In this document: positions 36,632-46,135 of the stretch, in pieces | How positions within the stretch are numbered: position 1 is the first letter of the stretch | How the letters are laid out: the number at the start of each line of letters is the position of its first letter | DNA from: an uncultured Flavobacterium sp. | GTDB taxonomy: Bacteria; Bacteroidota; Bacteroidia; Flavobacteriales; Flavobacteriaceae | DNA: 64,000 nucleotides | Direction: 5' to 3' | Assembly (NCBI GenBank): GCA_943912855.1 | Contig: CALTVC010000007.1 | Location: 62,001-126,000, forward strand | Notes under the pieces: generated by a model | Seen by the model: the letters and a program-made list of their open reading frames with translations, nothing else | Database searches by the model: none | What the model was told of the DNA's origin: nothing | Position numbers and translations under genes: made by a program

Positions 36632-37330
36632 ATGAAGGAAGAATTAAAAGAACAATTGGAGACTGCTTCGGCTGAAGATGGTTTAAGGCTGTTAAATAGT
36701 CTTGCCGAGGGTAAGCTGGTTTTTTCTACCAGTTTCGGTATAGAAGACCAGGTAATAACCGATATTGTTTTTGGGCAAAAGCTTAATAATATAGAAGTCT
36801 TTACTCTTGATACCGGTAGGCTGTTCCCGGAAACCTATGCCACCTGGGATAAAACCCTTTTAAACTACAGTAAGAAAATAAAGCCATATTACCCTAATCA
36901 GGTTGCTATAGAAGCTTTTATAGAAGATAATGGCATTAATGCGTTTTACGGTAGCGTAGACTTGCGCAAATCCTGTTGTGGCATACGAAAGGTAGAGCCG
37001 TTACAAAGAGCACTAAATGGTGTATCGGTTTGGGTTACGGGATTACGTGCCGAGCAGTCGACTAACCGTAGCGGTATGCAAAAGGTAGAGTGGGATGATA
37101 CCCATAAACTATATAAATACAACCCTCTTATGGACTGGACATTTGATGAGGTACAGGAATATATTAAGAAAAATGCCGTTCCCTACAACCCGTTACACGA
37201 TAAAGGCTTCGTAAGCATAGGTTGCGCGCCCTGTACTCGCGCTGTAAAAGAAGGGGAAGATTTCAGGGCCGGAAGATGGTGGTGGGAAGATGCTTCTAAA
37301 AAAGAATGCGGGCTGCACACCCATAATTAA
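36632..37330 (+). CDS. cysH: Assimilatory adenylyl-sulfate (APS) reductase
   Basis: Encodes 232 residues of the PAPS/APS reductase family (FSTSFGIEDQVI P-loop-like start). It carries the paired cluster cysteines C115-C116 and C198-x-x-C201 of the [4Fe-4S] APS-reducing class, plus the catalytic C226 in KECGLH. It reduces APS to sulfite using thioredoxin. First structural gene of the cys operon, followed by cysD after 20 bp. Confidence 0.92.
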   Translation: MKEELKEQLETASAEDGLRLLNSLAEGKLVFSTSFGIEDQVITDIVFGQKLNNIEVFTLDTGRLFPETYATWDKTLLNYSKKIKPYYPNQVAIEAFIEDNGINAFYGSVDLRKSCCGIRKVEPLQRALNGVSVWVTGLRAEQSTNRSGMQKVEWDDTHKLYKYNPLMDWTFDEVQEYIKKNAVPYNPLHDKGFVSIGCAPCTRAVKEGEDFRAGRWWWEDASKKECGLHTHN

Positions 37331-37350
37331 CGTAATTACAGTATAAAAAA

Positions 37351-38256
37351 ATGAGTAATTCAACACAATATTTAAAACAGTTAGAAGAGGAAGCCATTTA
37401 TATCCTTAGAGAAACCGCGGGTCAGTTTGAGCGCCCTGCCTTACTATTCTCAGGAGGTAAAGATTCTATTACTTTAGTACATCTTGCTCTCAAGGCATTT
37501 CGTCCAGGCAAATTTCCATTTCCGTTAGTACACGTAGATACCGGACATAACTTTCCTGAGGCAATACAGTTCAGGGATTATCTTGCCAATAAAATTGGAG
37601 AAAAGCTTATTGTGGCTTCGGTAGAGGATAGTATTAAAAAATACGGACTTAAAGAAACTCCCGGTCGTTTTCCATCGAGGAACGCGCTTCAAACCTATGC
37701 ATTGCTGGATATTATCCAGGAACACCAATTTGATGCCTGTATAGGAGGTGCACGCAGGGATGAAGAGAAAGCCCGTGCCAAAGAACGTATTTTCTCAGTG
37801 CGTGATGATTTTGGACAATGGGATCCGAAACTGCAACGTCCTGAACTTTGGAACATACTTAACGGCAAAATTCAAAAAGGACATAACGTTAGGGTATTCC
37901 CTATAAGCAATTGGACTGAGCTTGATGTTTGGAACTATATCCGAACCGAAAATATAGAACTGCCTTCGCTGTACTTCGCACACGAAAGGGAATGTATAGT
38001 ACACCACGATAAGTTGGTTTCAATTTCTGATTTTATCCAGCCTGAAGCCGGGGATACTGTAGTTCGCGAAAGGGTACGCTACCGTACTGTGGGTGATATG
38101 ACCTGTACCGCAGCGGTTCCGTCTGATGCGGCAACAATTGAAGATATTATTGCCGACATCATCCAGACACGTGTAAGTGAACGCGGGCAAACCCGCCTGG
38201 ACGACCAGGTATCTGAAGCGGCAATGGAAGACCGTAAAAAACAGGGGTATTTCTAA
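37351..38256 (+). CDS. cysD: Sulfate adenylyltransferase subunit 2
   Basis: Encodes 301 residues of the PP-loop ATP pyrophosphatase type: LLFSGGKDSITLVHLA binds the pyrophosphate. HVDTGHNFPEA, GGARRDEEKARAKER and FPISNWTELDVWNYI are standard CysD blocks. With CysN it forms APS from sulfate and ATP. Confidence 0.95.
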   Translation: MSNSTQYLKQLEEEAIYILRETAGQFERPALLFSGGKDSITLVHLALKAFRPGKFPFPLVHVDTGHNFPEAIQFRDYLANKIGEKLIVASVEDSIKKYGLKETPGRFPSRNALQTYALLDIIQEHQFDACIGGARRDEEKARAKERIFSVRDDFGQWDPKLQRPELWNILNGKIQKGHNVRVFPISNWTELDVWNYIRTENIELPSLYFAHERECIVHHDKLVSISDFIQPEAGDTVVRERVRYRTVGDMTCTAAVPSDAATIEDIIADIIQTRVSERGQTRLDDQVSEAAMEDRKKQGYF

Positions 38257-38279
38257 CATTTAAAGAGCGAAAGAGTAAC

Positions 38280-39542
38280 ATGAATACATTAAAATTTATA
38301 ACTGCCGGTAACGTAGACGATGGAAAGAGCACACTAATAGGGCGATTACTATACGACTCTGACAGCATACATACAGATCAGCTTGGTGTACTTAAAGCAC
38401 AAACCAAGCAGGCAGATACCGAAATAGACCTTGCGCTTATAACAGACGGACTTCGTGCTGAAAGAGAGCAGGGGATAACCATAGATGTCGCTTACAAATA
38501 CTTTTCTACAAGCAAGCGTAAGTTCATCATTGCCGATGCCCCGGGGCATGAGCAGTATACTCGTAACATGATTACAGGGGCTTCTAATTCAGACCTGATA
38601 ATTATACTTGTAGATGCCCGTAAAGGTATTACTGCACAGACCCGAAGACATGCCAGCATAGCATCTTTAATAGGTATTAAAAAAGCGGTAGTTGCTATTA
38701 ACAAGATTGATTTGGTTGGCTATTCTGAAGCGATTTTTGAACAGATAAAATTGGATTTTGAAAAACTGAAAGACCAGCTTGTCTTTGAGGAGATTGTCTA
38801 TATCCCTGTAAGCGCGCTTAATGGCGATAATGTTGTAGAATCTTCTGTATCAACTCCATGGTATACAGGCGATAGTCTGCTTCGTATACTGGAGCATATA
38901 GAAATTCCGGGTAAAGAAAATCTGGCATCACGTTTTCAGGTACAGTGGGTTATCCGCCCTAATGAGGAAGCTTACCATGATTACCGTGGTTATGCAGGAT
39001 TTGTTCAAAGTGGCACATTCGAAGCAAATGATAAAGTTACGGTGTACCCTTCGGGGATCGAAACTACCATTACCCGTATTGAAAAATATCCCCAAGTTAT
39101 AGACAAGGCAGAAGCAGGAGAGAACATAGTTATTCACCTAGCTGATAACATAGATATTTCGCGTGGTGACAGTATTGTAAAAACTGATGAGCTACCATCT
39201 TCGGGCAATGAATTTAAAACCTGGATTTGCTGGCTTAGCACTACACCGTTGCAACCGGGTAAGCCCTACCTGTTACAGCACCATAGTCGTACGGTTAGAG
39301 CCAAGATACAATCTACAGATCAGTTATGGAATGTAAACGACTGGGAGTTTCAGGATGTGAGTACACTAAAACTGAATGATATTGCGCAGGTTTCATTGCG
39401 TACGAATCAGCCGTTGTTTTACGATGCCTTTGCCGACAATAGCGAAACAGGTAGTGCCATTCTTATCGATGAGACCAGCTTTGATACCGTTGCGGCGCTA
39501 ATGTTCCTAAAACAGGAAGTGCTTCAGGAAGATGATTTTTAA
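38280..39542 (+). CDS. cysN: Sulfate adenylyltransferase subunit 1 (GTPase)
   Basis: Encodes 420 residues of the EF-Tu-like GTPase: GNVDDGKSTLIGRLL (G1), DAPGHEQYTRNM (G3), NKIDL (G4), then beta-barrel domains. No CysC kinase domain is fused, which agrees with an APS-type (not PAPS-type) reductase. It drives APS formation by GTP hydrolysis. Confidence 0.95.
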   Translation: MNTLKFITAGNVDDGKSTLIGRLLYDSDSIHTDQLGVLKAQTKQADTEIDLALITDGLRAEREQGITIDVAYKYFSTSKRKFIIADAPGHEQYTRNMITGASNSDLIIILVDARKGITAQTRRHASIASLIGIKKAVVAINKIDLVGYSEAIFEQIKLDFEKLKDQLVFEEIVYIPVSALNGDNVVESSVSTPWYTGDSLLRILEHIEIPGKENLASRFQVQWVIRPNEEAYHDYRGYAGFVQSGTFEANDKVTVYPSGIETTITRIEKYPQVIDKAEAGENIVIHLADNIDISRGDSIVKTDELPSSGNEFKTWICWLSTTPLQPGKPYLLQHHSRTVRAKIQSTDQLWNVNDWEFQDVSTLKLNDIAQVSLRTNQPLFYDAFADNSETGSAILIDETSFDTVAALMFLKQEVLQEDDF

Positions 39543-39559
39543 TATAATAAAATAGCCTG

Positions 39560-40777
39560 ATGATTAAAAGCACATTATATCCTGTTGAAGCCAAAACCCG
39601 GCGATTGCGTTACGTAATCATAGGTAGTGGCGAGGCAGGACAAAAGGCTGCTGAAAAAACAGCCAGAGATAATCCCGGTGCTGAAATTATATTATTTACA
39701 CAGTTGTTTGTAAATGATGCATTGGCGCAGTATCCTGATGTAGTAGTACTCGAGAAAGAGTATGTAAAAACAGACTTGCAAAACGCCGATTTTATTATTG
39801 TAGCGACCGGTGATGCTATTTTAAACAAAAAGATACAGCACGAAGCTAATGCTCTTGGTAAATGGGTTAAGCTTGGAGATACGGAGATTAAGAAACATCT
39901 TGAAAATAATGGTAAGAAATACCGTAATCTTACCTTTCAGATTGCTGTTGTTTTTCTCGCGGTGTTCTTTGGGTATTCACTTAGTGGGTTTATAACGTTT
40001 GACGAGTTTAGTGGATTTGTACAGGAAATCCCGGTTGCGTTTTACATTATGCTTGCCGTTGGGTTCTTTGCACAGCTTGTAGATGGTGCTGTAGGATTAG
40101 GATACGGTGTTACGTGTTCTACCAGTATGATGTTGTTTGGGGTAAATCTCGCATCCATAAGCGGTAGTATACACACTGCCGAGATGTTTTCGAGTGCTGT
40201 GAGCGGTTACTCTCATTACAAATTTGGTAATGTAAATAAGAAACTATTCCTATGGCTTGTAATACCTGGCGTAATAGGCGCTGTGGCAGGTTCGTTATTG
40301 CTTATTTATTTGGGCGATAAGTACGAAAACATTGCTTATGCAATAGTGTCATCTTATACATTTCTTATTGGTATACGATTAATCTATATTGCCTTTAAAA
40401 AAGACATAACTAAAAAGCCGCTTAACAGTACAGGACCATTAGGATTTGCAGGTGGTTTTTTTGATGCCTTTGGCGGTGGCGGATGGGGGCCTATAGTAAC
40501 CTCTACGCTTCTGGCAAAAGGACGTAAATCGAAATATGTAGTAGGTACCGTGAGTCTTGCCGAGTTTTTTGTAACGCTTACAGCATCGTTAGTTTTCTTT
40601 TCTTCATTGGGAGTTAAGTACGGCTATATTGTTGTAGGTCTTATCTTAGGTGGAATGCTGGCAGCTCCCATAGCGGCAAGACTTGCCGGAAGGCTCCCGC
40701 AGAAGGCCGCAATACTTGCCGTTGCCGTTTTGGTAATGATTTCAAGTCTAAGAGTGTTTATAAAATTCTTCGGATAA
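39560..40777 (+). CDS. TauE/SafE-type exporter with N-terminal siroheme-synthase-like domain
   Basis: Encodes 405 residues. Residues ~15-110 form a Rossmann-like domain resembling the Met8/CysG precorrin-2 dehydrogenase NAD domain (YVIIGSGEAGQKAAEK and FIIVATGDAILNKKIQHEANALGKWV). The remaining ~270 residues are a TSUP/TauE permease with about eight helices and the inner repeats VDGAVGLGYGVTCSTSM and GGFFDAFGGGGWGP. Last gene of the cys operon; a role in moving sulfite, sulfate or another sulfur anion is inferred. No siroheme catalytic role can be claimed for the N-terminal domain. Confidence 0.8.
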   Translation: MIKSTLYPVEAKTRRLRYVIIGSGEAGQKAAEKTARDNPGAEIILFTQLFVNDALAQYPDVVVLEKEYVKTDLQNADFIIVATGDAILNKKIQHEANALGKWVKLGDTEIKKHLENNGKKYRNLTFQIAVVFLAVFFGYSLSGFITFDEFSGFVQEIPVAFYIMLAVGFFAQLVDGAVGLGYGVTCSTSMMLFGVNLASISGSIHTAEMFSSAVSGYSHYKFGNVNKKLFLWLVIPGVIGAVAGSLLLIYLGDKYENIAYAIVSSYTFLIGIRLIYIAFKKDITKKPLNSTGPLGFAGGFFDAFGGGGWGPIVTSTLLAKGRKSKYVVGTVSLAEFFVTLTASLVFFSSLGVKYGYIVVGLILGGMLAAPIAARLAGRLPQKAAILAVAVLVMISSLRVFIKFFG

Positions 40778-40798
40778 AACTTAAATTAATACAATTAA

Positions 40799-40826
40799 AA
40801 AACGGCTGCCACATGGCAGCCGTTTT
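40799..40826. terminator. Bidirectional terminator between cys operon and susD
   Basis: Perfect 12-bp stem AAAACGGCTGCC / GGCAGCCGTTTT, loop ACAT. Confidence 0.85.
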
Positions 40827-40844
40827 CGGTAGTATTGAAACAGG

Positions 40845-42623
40845 TTAATTTGTGTAACCCTGGTTTTGTGTAAAGTAATCAGAAGCATCCATAGCACTTT
40901 GTGGAATGGGGAATATCCTTCTGAAAGGTTGTGTTGCAGGTTTAGCAGAGCCACTTAACGGAAGCTCATATTTACCAAAGCGAATCATTTGTGGTCTTCT
41001 CCACATTTCCCAATACGTTTCAAAACCTATTTCTCTGTACAGGACATCCATATCTATAGATGGTATTGCTACACCCGGAGCATTAGCATAAAGTGCTTCA
41101 CGTGTTCTGCTGGTGCGTAATATATTAATATCATTAAGTGCTGCACCGGCATTACCTTTTCTCATATAGGCTTCAGCCCTCATGGTATAAATACTACCCA
41201 AACGGTATATAGAAATATCCACACCGCTGGAACCGTTACCTTCTTCAGGGTCGAACTCGTACTTAAAGCAACGAGCACCACGGTTAATCTGGTTTTGTGC
41301 AAAAACAGATTGTGTAGGATTATCAAAATTAAGCTCAGGTGTAAAGTTCATAGGAGTACTGGTACTCTTTTCACATACCAATGATGATACTTTTATTCTT
41401 CCATCTGTAGTCATCTCAAGGTCGCCCGCAGGGGTTAACTTAGGGCCGTACTGCTGGCCGTAAAGAATACCACGATTAAAATGAAACCACGGGTTTGTAG
41501 TACCGGCTACCAGAGTAGATGCTGGTACACTAACATCGGTACCGTCATTCATAAACCAGGTACCGTCACTTGCATATTGGTAATGCCTCTGGAACCTTGG
41601 GTCATCATGGAAACCATCCCAAGTGTTAAAGAACTCAGGAGTAAGGCAAGAACCATTTGTTCCCCTGTTTTTAGACGAACACCTTTGGTTACGCTCACAG
41701 CTCATGTATGCAAGGTCATTGTCTCCGTTACGGATGTAATCAATCTTTTGTACTACGGCAAATATAAGTTCCTTACCATCAGTGTTGTTTATATCGAAAT
41801 TATGGAAGTAGTTACTTTCAAGAGAAAAGAAACCAGAGTTTATAATTTCGCTGGTGTAGAAAATTACCTTATCCATATCAGTACCGCTGTTGTCTACCGC
41901 CTGTTCGTTAAAGTTAAAGGCAGCTGTAGCGTTATAACGGTCTTTATACACGGCACGGTTAAGGTACATAGAGGCAAGTAGTGCTTGCGCTGCCTGTTTT
42001 GTAAAACGGCCGTGATGGGTTCTTTGCGTCTTTATATCGGCTAACTCAGGTAGCAAGGCTTCCACTTCAAGAATAAGTTCGTCTATCCCTGTATTAGCCT
42101 GACGTACTACAAGTGGTGCATTAGGGTTCATAGGATCGCGGTAAGGCGCCTGCCCGTAAAGGTCAAACAGTGTATAGGTGTAAAATGCGAGTAGTCCTTT
42201 AGCCTCGGCAAGAAATAACGTTTTTTGATCAAAGTCGCTATTAGTAATCATGTTAATAGCAGTAAGCGACCTTGTAATACCATTACTAAGCCTGTTCCAG
42301 TTGTCTGTAACCACGGCATTATCAGGTCCCCAGGTAAATTCGTGCATGGCACGCCACTTACCACCATCGCCCCAGTCACTGCCTCGTGTAGGCAGGAGCG
42401 ACATGTCGCTCGCATAGTCTTGCATGGCTATCATACCACCGTTGTCTACAAATGTTCCGTCGCCCAGACGGTCGTATGCCGCAGCAAGAGCACCTGCAGG
42501 GTCAGCAGTTTCTGAACCCAGTTTTTCGTCAAGTAATACTTCGTCAAGCGATGTACAGCCAGCCAACGAAATGATTGCTATGGCTGTAAGTATAAGTTTT
42601 CCGGTATATTTTTTCAGTTTCAT
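40845..42623 (-). CDS. SusD/RagB-family nutrient-binding lipoprotein
   Basis: Encodes 592 residues with a lipobox (AIISLAGC). It has the SusD helical TPR-like scaffold. The C-terminal hallmark is ALNDINILRTSRTREALY...REIGFETYWEMWRRPQMIRFGKYELP. It caps the SusC barrel on the cell surface and captures substrate. It follows susC by 5 bp. Substrate is not evident from sequence; neighbours suggest phospholipid-derived or phospho-sugar compounds. Confidence 0.92.
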   Translation of the reverse strand: MKLKKYTGKLILTAIAIISLAGCTSLDEVLLDEKLGSETADPAGALAAAYDRLGDGTFVDNGGMIAMQDYASDMSLLPTRGSDWGDGGKWRAMHEFTWGPDNAVVTDNWNRLSNGITRSLTAINMITNSDFDQKTLFLAEAKGLLAFYTYTLFDLYGQAPYRDPMNPNAPLVVRQANTGIDELILEVEALLPELADIKTQRTHHGRFTKQAAQALLASMYLNRAVYKDRYNATAAFNFNEQAVDNSGTDMDKVIFYTSEIINSGFFSLESNYFHNFDINNTDGKELIFAVVQKIDYIRNGDNDLAYMSCERNQRCSSKNRGTNGSCLTPEFFNTWDGFHDDPRFQRHYQYASDGTWFMNDGTDVSVPASTLVAGTTNPWFHFNRGILYGQQYGPKLTPAGDLEMTTDGRIKVSSLVCEKSTSTPMNFTPELNFDNPTQSVFAQNQINRGARCFKYEFDPEEGNGSSGVDISIYRLGSIYTMRAEAYMRKGNAGAALNDINILRTSRTREALYANAPGVAIPSIDMDVLYREIGFETYWEMWRRPQMIRFGKYELPLSGSAKPATQPFRRIFPIPQSAMDASDYFTQNQGYTN

Positions 42624-42628
42624 AGAAT

Positions 42629-45600
42629 TTAAAGTTTAAGGGTTGCACCTAAAATAAATGTTCTTGTAGTAGGATAAGCACCGTAGTCTATACCAAGGCT
42701 TTGGTTACCACCACTGTTTTTAGGGCTATTGATTAATGGGTCGAATCCTGTATAATCAGTAATCGTAAACAGGTTAGTACCCGTTACATAAAGGTTAAGG
42801 CTTTGTAGCCAGTTTACCTTAGGGTGTTTAAAGGTGTAACCTAATCGAGCACTGTTAAGACGAATAAAATCTGATTTTTCAAGATATAGAGAAGATACCT
42901 GTGGCGAGTTGCTTGGGTTAGCACCACTTTGATAATAATCTGTGGCTACGTTCCTGTCTGATGCAAGGTTGTTAATATTTAAGGCGTTAAGGCCTGTGTT
43001 GTTAAGCAGGTAACCACCACTTTGTCCTATAAATGAAAGTGCAAGGTCAAAGCTCTTATAACGCAGGTTTGTATTAAAGCCGTAGTTAAACTTAGGTAGT
43101 GCACCTTCAATTATGTAACGGTCGTTACTGTCTATGGTACCATTACCATCTTTATCGGCATATTTAGGAGCACCGTTTTCGTCAAATCCTTCAAATTTAA
43201 GCAGGTAGAACGAACCCGCTGCATAGCCGTTCTTATAAATGTTTGCCAATACACCGCTCTGACCCGGTCCAGATACCGTTCCTGAAAGAATTTCAGATAC
43301 AGGAAGGTCTTTGATTTCATTTTTAAGAGTAGCCCCGTTAAAATCTGCTGACCAAGAAAAATCTTCTGTATCAATTATTTTAGAGCCTATCATAAACTCA
43401 AGACCTTTGTTTATGATTTTTCCTTTGTTTATGTTTTCCCAAACAAAATCGGTTTGAGAAAGTGGCTGAGATGGTATATAAAGAATTACATCGGTAGTGG
43501 TCTTATTAAAGTAATCAACTGTACCGTATAGTTTATCTTTCCAAAGACTGAAATCAGTACCTACGTTAAACTGTGTTACTACTTCCCAATGTAAATCAGG
43601 GTTTGGTGTACGCAATACCGAAATACCATTTACAAGCGCATAGTCGTCATACAAATAATAACCATCAGCCCCGGTAAGCATATAACTCGCCTTAGTAATT
43701 TTATTATCTACTTCCTGGTTACCGGTTTGTCCCCAACTTGCTCTTAGCTTTAAGTTGTCTACAATTTTTGAGTCTTTAAGGAAGTTTTCCTGAGAGATAT
43801 TCCATCCGGCAGCTGCAGATGGGAAGTAACCGTACTTTTGATTATCTCCAAAACGTGTAGACCCATCAGCCCTTAATGATGCCGTAAGCATGTACTTATC
43901 GTTAAAGGTATAGTTAATCCTTCCGAAGTATGATTGTAGCTCATTTACCTGCGCAGTACCCGATACACCTGCCTGAGTACCCTTGTAACCTGGGTTGTTT
44001 GCCGGATCTATACCTACACTCTGATCAACAATATTATCCATGATAAAGCTGGTGCCACTACGCTCAAACTTTTGGTATGAGAAACCTGCAAGAGCATCAA
44101 ATTTATGTCTTCCCAGATTAAAGTTATATGTAAGATAGTGTTCTAAAAGCGAGTTTTTAGATTCAAGGTTTCCTTGTACGTAACGTCCGTTAGGGTTACG
44201 GTCTGTAAGGTTAGGGTATATGGTGGTATTCCTTTCTGCCATAGAACGGTCTACACCCGCGTTAAGCTTGTATTCCAGCCCGTTTATAATACGGAATGAT
44301 GTTTCAACATTACCAAGAATACGGGTTGTACGTGTTTCGTCTCTGTATACGCTAAGCAGGTACGCCGGGTTATAGTGGGCGTTCATGTTAAAGTTAGTAT
44401 ATTTTCCGTTTTCGTCGAATACCGAGCGCGTAGGATTAGCCATAAGCGCGTGGATAATAAGCTGTCCGTCGCTACCTCCGTCATCTCCGGTAGGTACACC
44501 GTTATCTTTAGTTTCGCTGGCAGTAAGGTTTACCTTTACGCGAAGGCGTTTATTATCAAGGAATGATTCTCCTACGTTAACCCTTCCGGTAGTTCGTTTA
44601 AATGAGCTGTTTTCTACAACACCTTCCTGGTCCATTTGCGAAAGCGAAACAAAGTAGTTACCACTATCAGTTTGTTTAGAGAAAGAGAAAGAGTTGTTTT
44701 TTGTAACGGCTGTACGGAAAATCACATCCTGCCAATCGGTATTTCCACCGTGGTCAAAAGCAGGATCCAGACCTTTGTCCTGAAGTGCCTGACGATATTC
44801 ACCTGCACTAAGCACGTCTATTTTATGTGCCACAGAAGAGTACCCAAGGTATGAGTCTACCGTGAAGTTAGCTTCTCCCTTAGCACCTTTTTTTGTGGTA
44901 ACTATAACCACACCGTTACTACCCCTGGCACCGTATATGGCAGCTGCAGAGGCATCTTTCAGTACGGTTATAGATTCAATATCGGCAGTGTTCAGGAAGT
45001 TAAGCGGGTTTTTTGCAGATGATGAACCAAAGCCCATATTAGCTCCTGTGGGGCTTACGCCATCGTTACTTAGCGGCACGCCGTCTACTACAAATAATGG
45101 TGTACTACCACTACGTATAGAGCCTATACCACGAATACTTACGTTAATACCTGCACCGGGTTCACCGCTGGTAGGCACTACGCGTACACCGGCTACTTTT
45201 CCTTGTAGTAAAGCATCGGCAGATATGTTTACGCCCTGGCGGAACTTTTCAGAGCTAATCTGGGTTACCGCACCGGTTACGTCTTTTTTGGTTTGGTTTC
45301 CGTAACCTACAAGAACCACTTCCTGTAGTTCGTTTGATTCCGGTTGCATGGTTACCGTTATTTCGGTACCATTTATAGTAACAGTCTGGGTTTTAAAGCC
45401 CATAAAAACAATTTCGAGTTTAGTGCCCTGTGCGACTTCAATCTCAAAGTTACCTTCCATATCTGTTACGGTGGTTTTATTGTTTGCGCGATCTATTACC
45501 GTAGCTCCCGGTAATCCCATACCGGCTTCGTCCAGTACGCGCCCCTTTACGGTTTGCTGATAATATTCTGATCGTAGATTGTGTGCAGCGGTAGACAGTA

Positions 45601-45721
45601 TATTAGTGTGTATATTTACCGTTGTAGAAGCTTCAGCGCTGTGGCCTGTATGCAGGGCAAACAGGGCAGGAGCTATGAAGCAGTATTTTTTAAGGTTAAA
45701 ATGTGTAGTTTTAAAATACAT
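42629..45721 (-). CDS. SusC/RagA-family TonB-dependent transporter
   Basis: Encodes 1030 residues: signal peptide, a carboxypeptidase-D-regulatory-like domain (VKGRVLDEAGMGLPGATV...), a TonB-box-like stretch (LQEVVLVGYG), the plug (SIRGIGSIRSGSTPLFVVDG, VLKDASAAAIYGARGSNGVV), and a 22-strand barrel ending RTFILGATLKL. It imports oligomeric substrate across the outer membrane with TonB energy. It is transcribed with susD. A TAATTTTG box at 45976-45969 implies a ~240-nt leader. Confidence 0.93.
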   Translation of the reverse strand: MYFKTTHFNLKKYCFIAPALFALHTGHSAEASTTVNIHTNILSTAAHNLRSEYYQQTVKGRVLDEAGMGLPGATVIDRANNKTTVTDMEGNFEIEVAQGTKLEIVFMGFKTQTVTINGTEITVTMQPESNELQEVVLVGYGNQTKKDVTGAVTQISSEKFRQGVNISADALLQGKVAGVRVVPTSGEPGAGINVSIRGIGSIRSGSTPLFVVDGVPLSNDGVSPTGANMGFGSSSAKNPLNFLNTADIESITVLKDASAAAIYGARGSNGVVIVTTKKGAKGEANFTVDSYLGYSSVAHKIDVLSAGEYRQALQDKGLDPAFDHGGNTDWQDVIFRTAVTKNNSFSFSKQTDSGNYFVSLSQMDQEGVVENSSFKRTTGRVNVGESFLDNKRLRVKVNLTASETKDNGVPTGDDGGSDGQLIIHALMANPTRSVFDENGKYTNFNMNAHYNPAYLLSVYRDETRTTRILGNVETSFRIINGLEYKLNAGVDRSMAERNTTIYPNLTDRNPNGRYVQGNLESKNSLLEHYLTYNFNLGRHKFDALAGFSYQKFERSGTSFIMDNIVDQSVGIDPANNPGYKGTQAGVSGTAQVNELQSYFGRINYTFNDKYMLTASLRADGSTRFGDNQKYGYFPSAAAGWNISQENFLKDSKIVDNLKLRASWGQTGNQEVDNKITKASYMLTGADGYYLYDDYALVNGISVLRTPNPDLHWEVVTQFNVGTDFSLWKDKLYGTVDYFNKTTTDVILYIPSQPLSQTDFVWENINKGKIINKGLEFMIGSKIIDTEDFSWSADFNGATLKNEIKDLPVSEILSGTVSGPGQSGVLANIYKNGYAAGSFYLLKFEGFDENGAPKYADKDGNGTIDSNDRYIIEGALPKFNYGFNTNLRYKSFDLALSFIGQSGGYLLNNTGLNALNINNLASDRNVATDYYQSGANPSNSPQVSSLYLEKSDFIRLNSARLGYTFKHPKVNWLQSLNLYVTGTNLFTITDYTGFDPLINSPKNSGGNQSLGIDYGAYPTTRTFILGATLKL

Positions 45722-46135
45722 GCGGATTGTAGTTGTTTGTTTATAAATGGCTTAATCCCGGGCCGATACAGTTGCAGCTGTGTCGGCCTTTTTTATACAA
45801 AGTGGTTATACCACAAAGTTTTACTTCATAGGCGTAGTAGTTTTTCCGGTTATTGATTCATCTAGTTTAGGTCTTGAAAAGAGTGAGAAAAAATTTAGCT
45901 GCGAAGTAAGACAACAACCTTTGGAATGAATTTTCGTAAAGGTTATTTTTAAATTAAGGAGGTGTTTTCAAAATTAACCTATGTTAGTTTCTAAAACGTT
46001 GTAAACAATGCTGTGTAGCCAATTCTGTTTACAATAACTTGAAGTTTGGGTTGCGTTTTGTTTTTGTTCAGGAGATGTAATTGTAATACTGCGACGGTAC
46101 TTTTGAAGTCCAAAAACAATTACTAAATCCTAAAT
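45722..46135. promoter_or_regulatory. 414-bp divergent control region between susC and the PI-PLC-like gene
   Basis: Minus strand: TAATTTTG (45976-45969), a possible susC -7 box. Plus strand: TACTTTTG (46098-46105), 31 bases before the PI-PLC ATG. A terminator-like hairpin pointing in the plus direction lies at 45761-45794, inside the expected susC leader. No ORF was seen. Confidence 0.5.
45761..45794 (+). terminator. Plus-strand terminator-like hairpin opposite the susC leader
   Basis: Eleven-pair stem GGCCGATACAG / CTGTGTCGGCC (one G-T pair), loop TTGCAG, then six Ts on the plus strand. No annotated plus-strand gene precedes it, so it may end an antisense RNA of susC. Confidence 0.55.
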
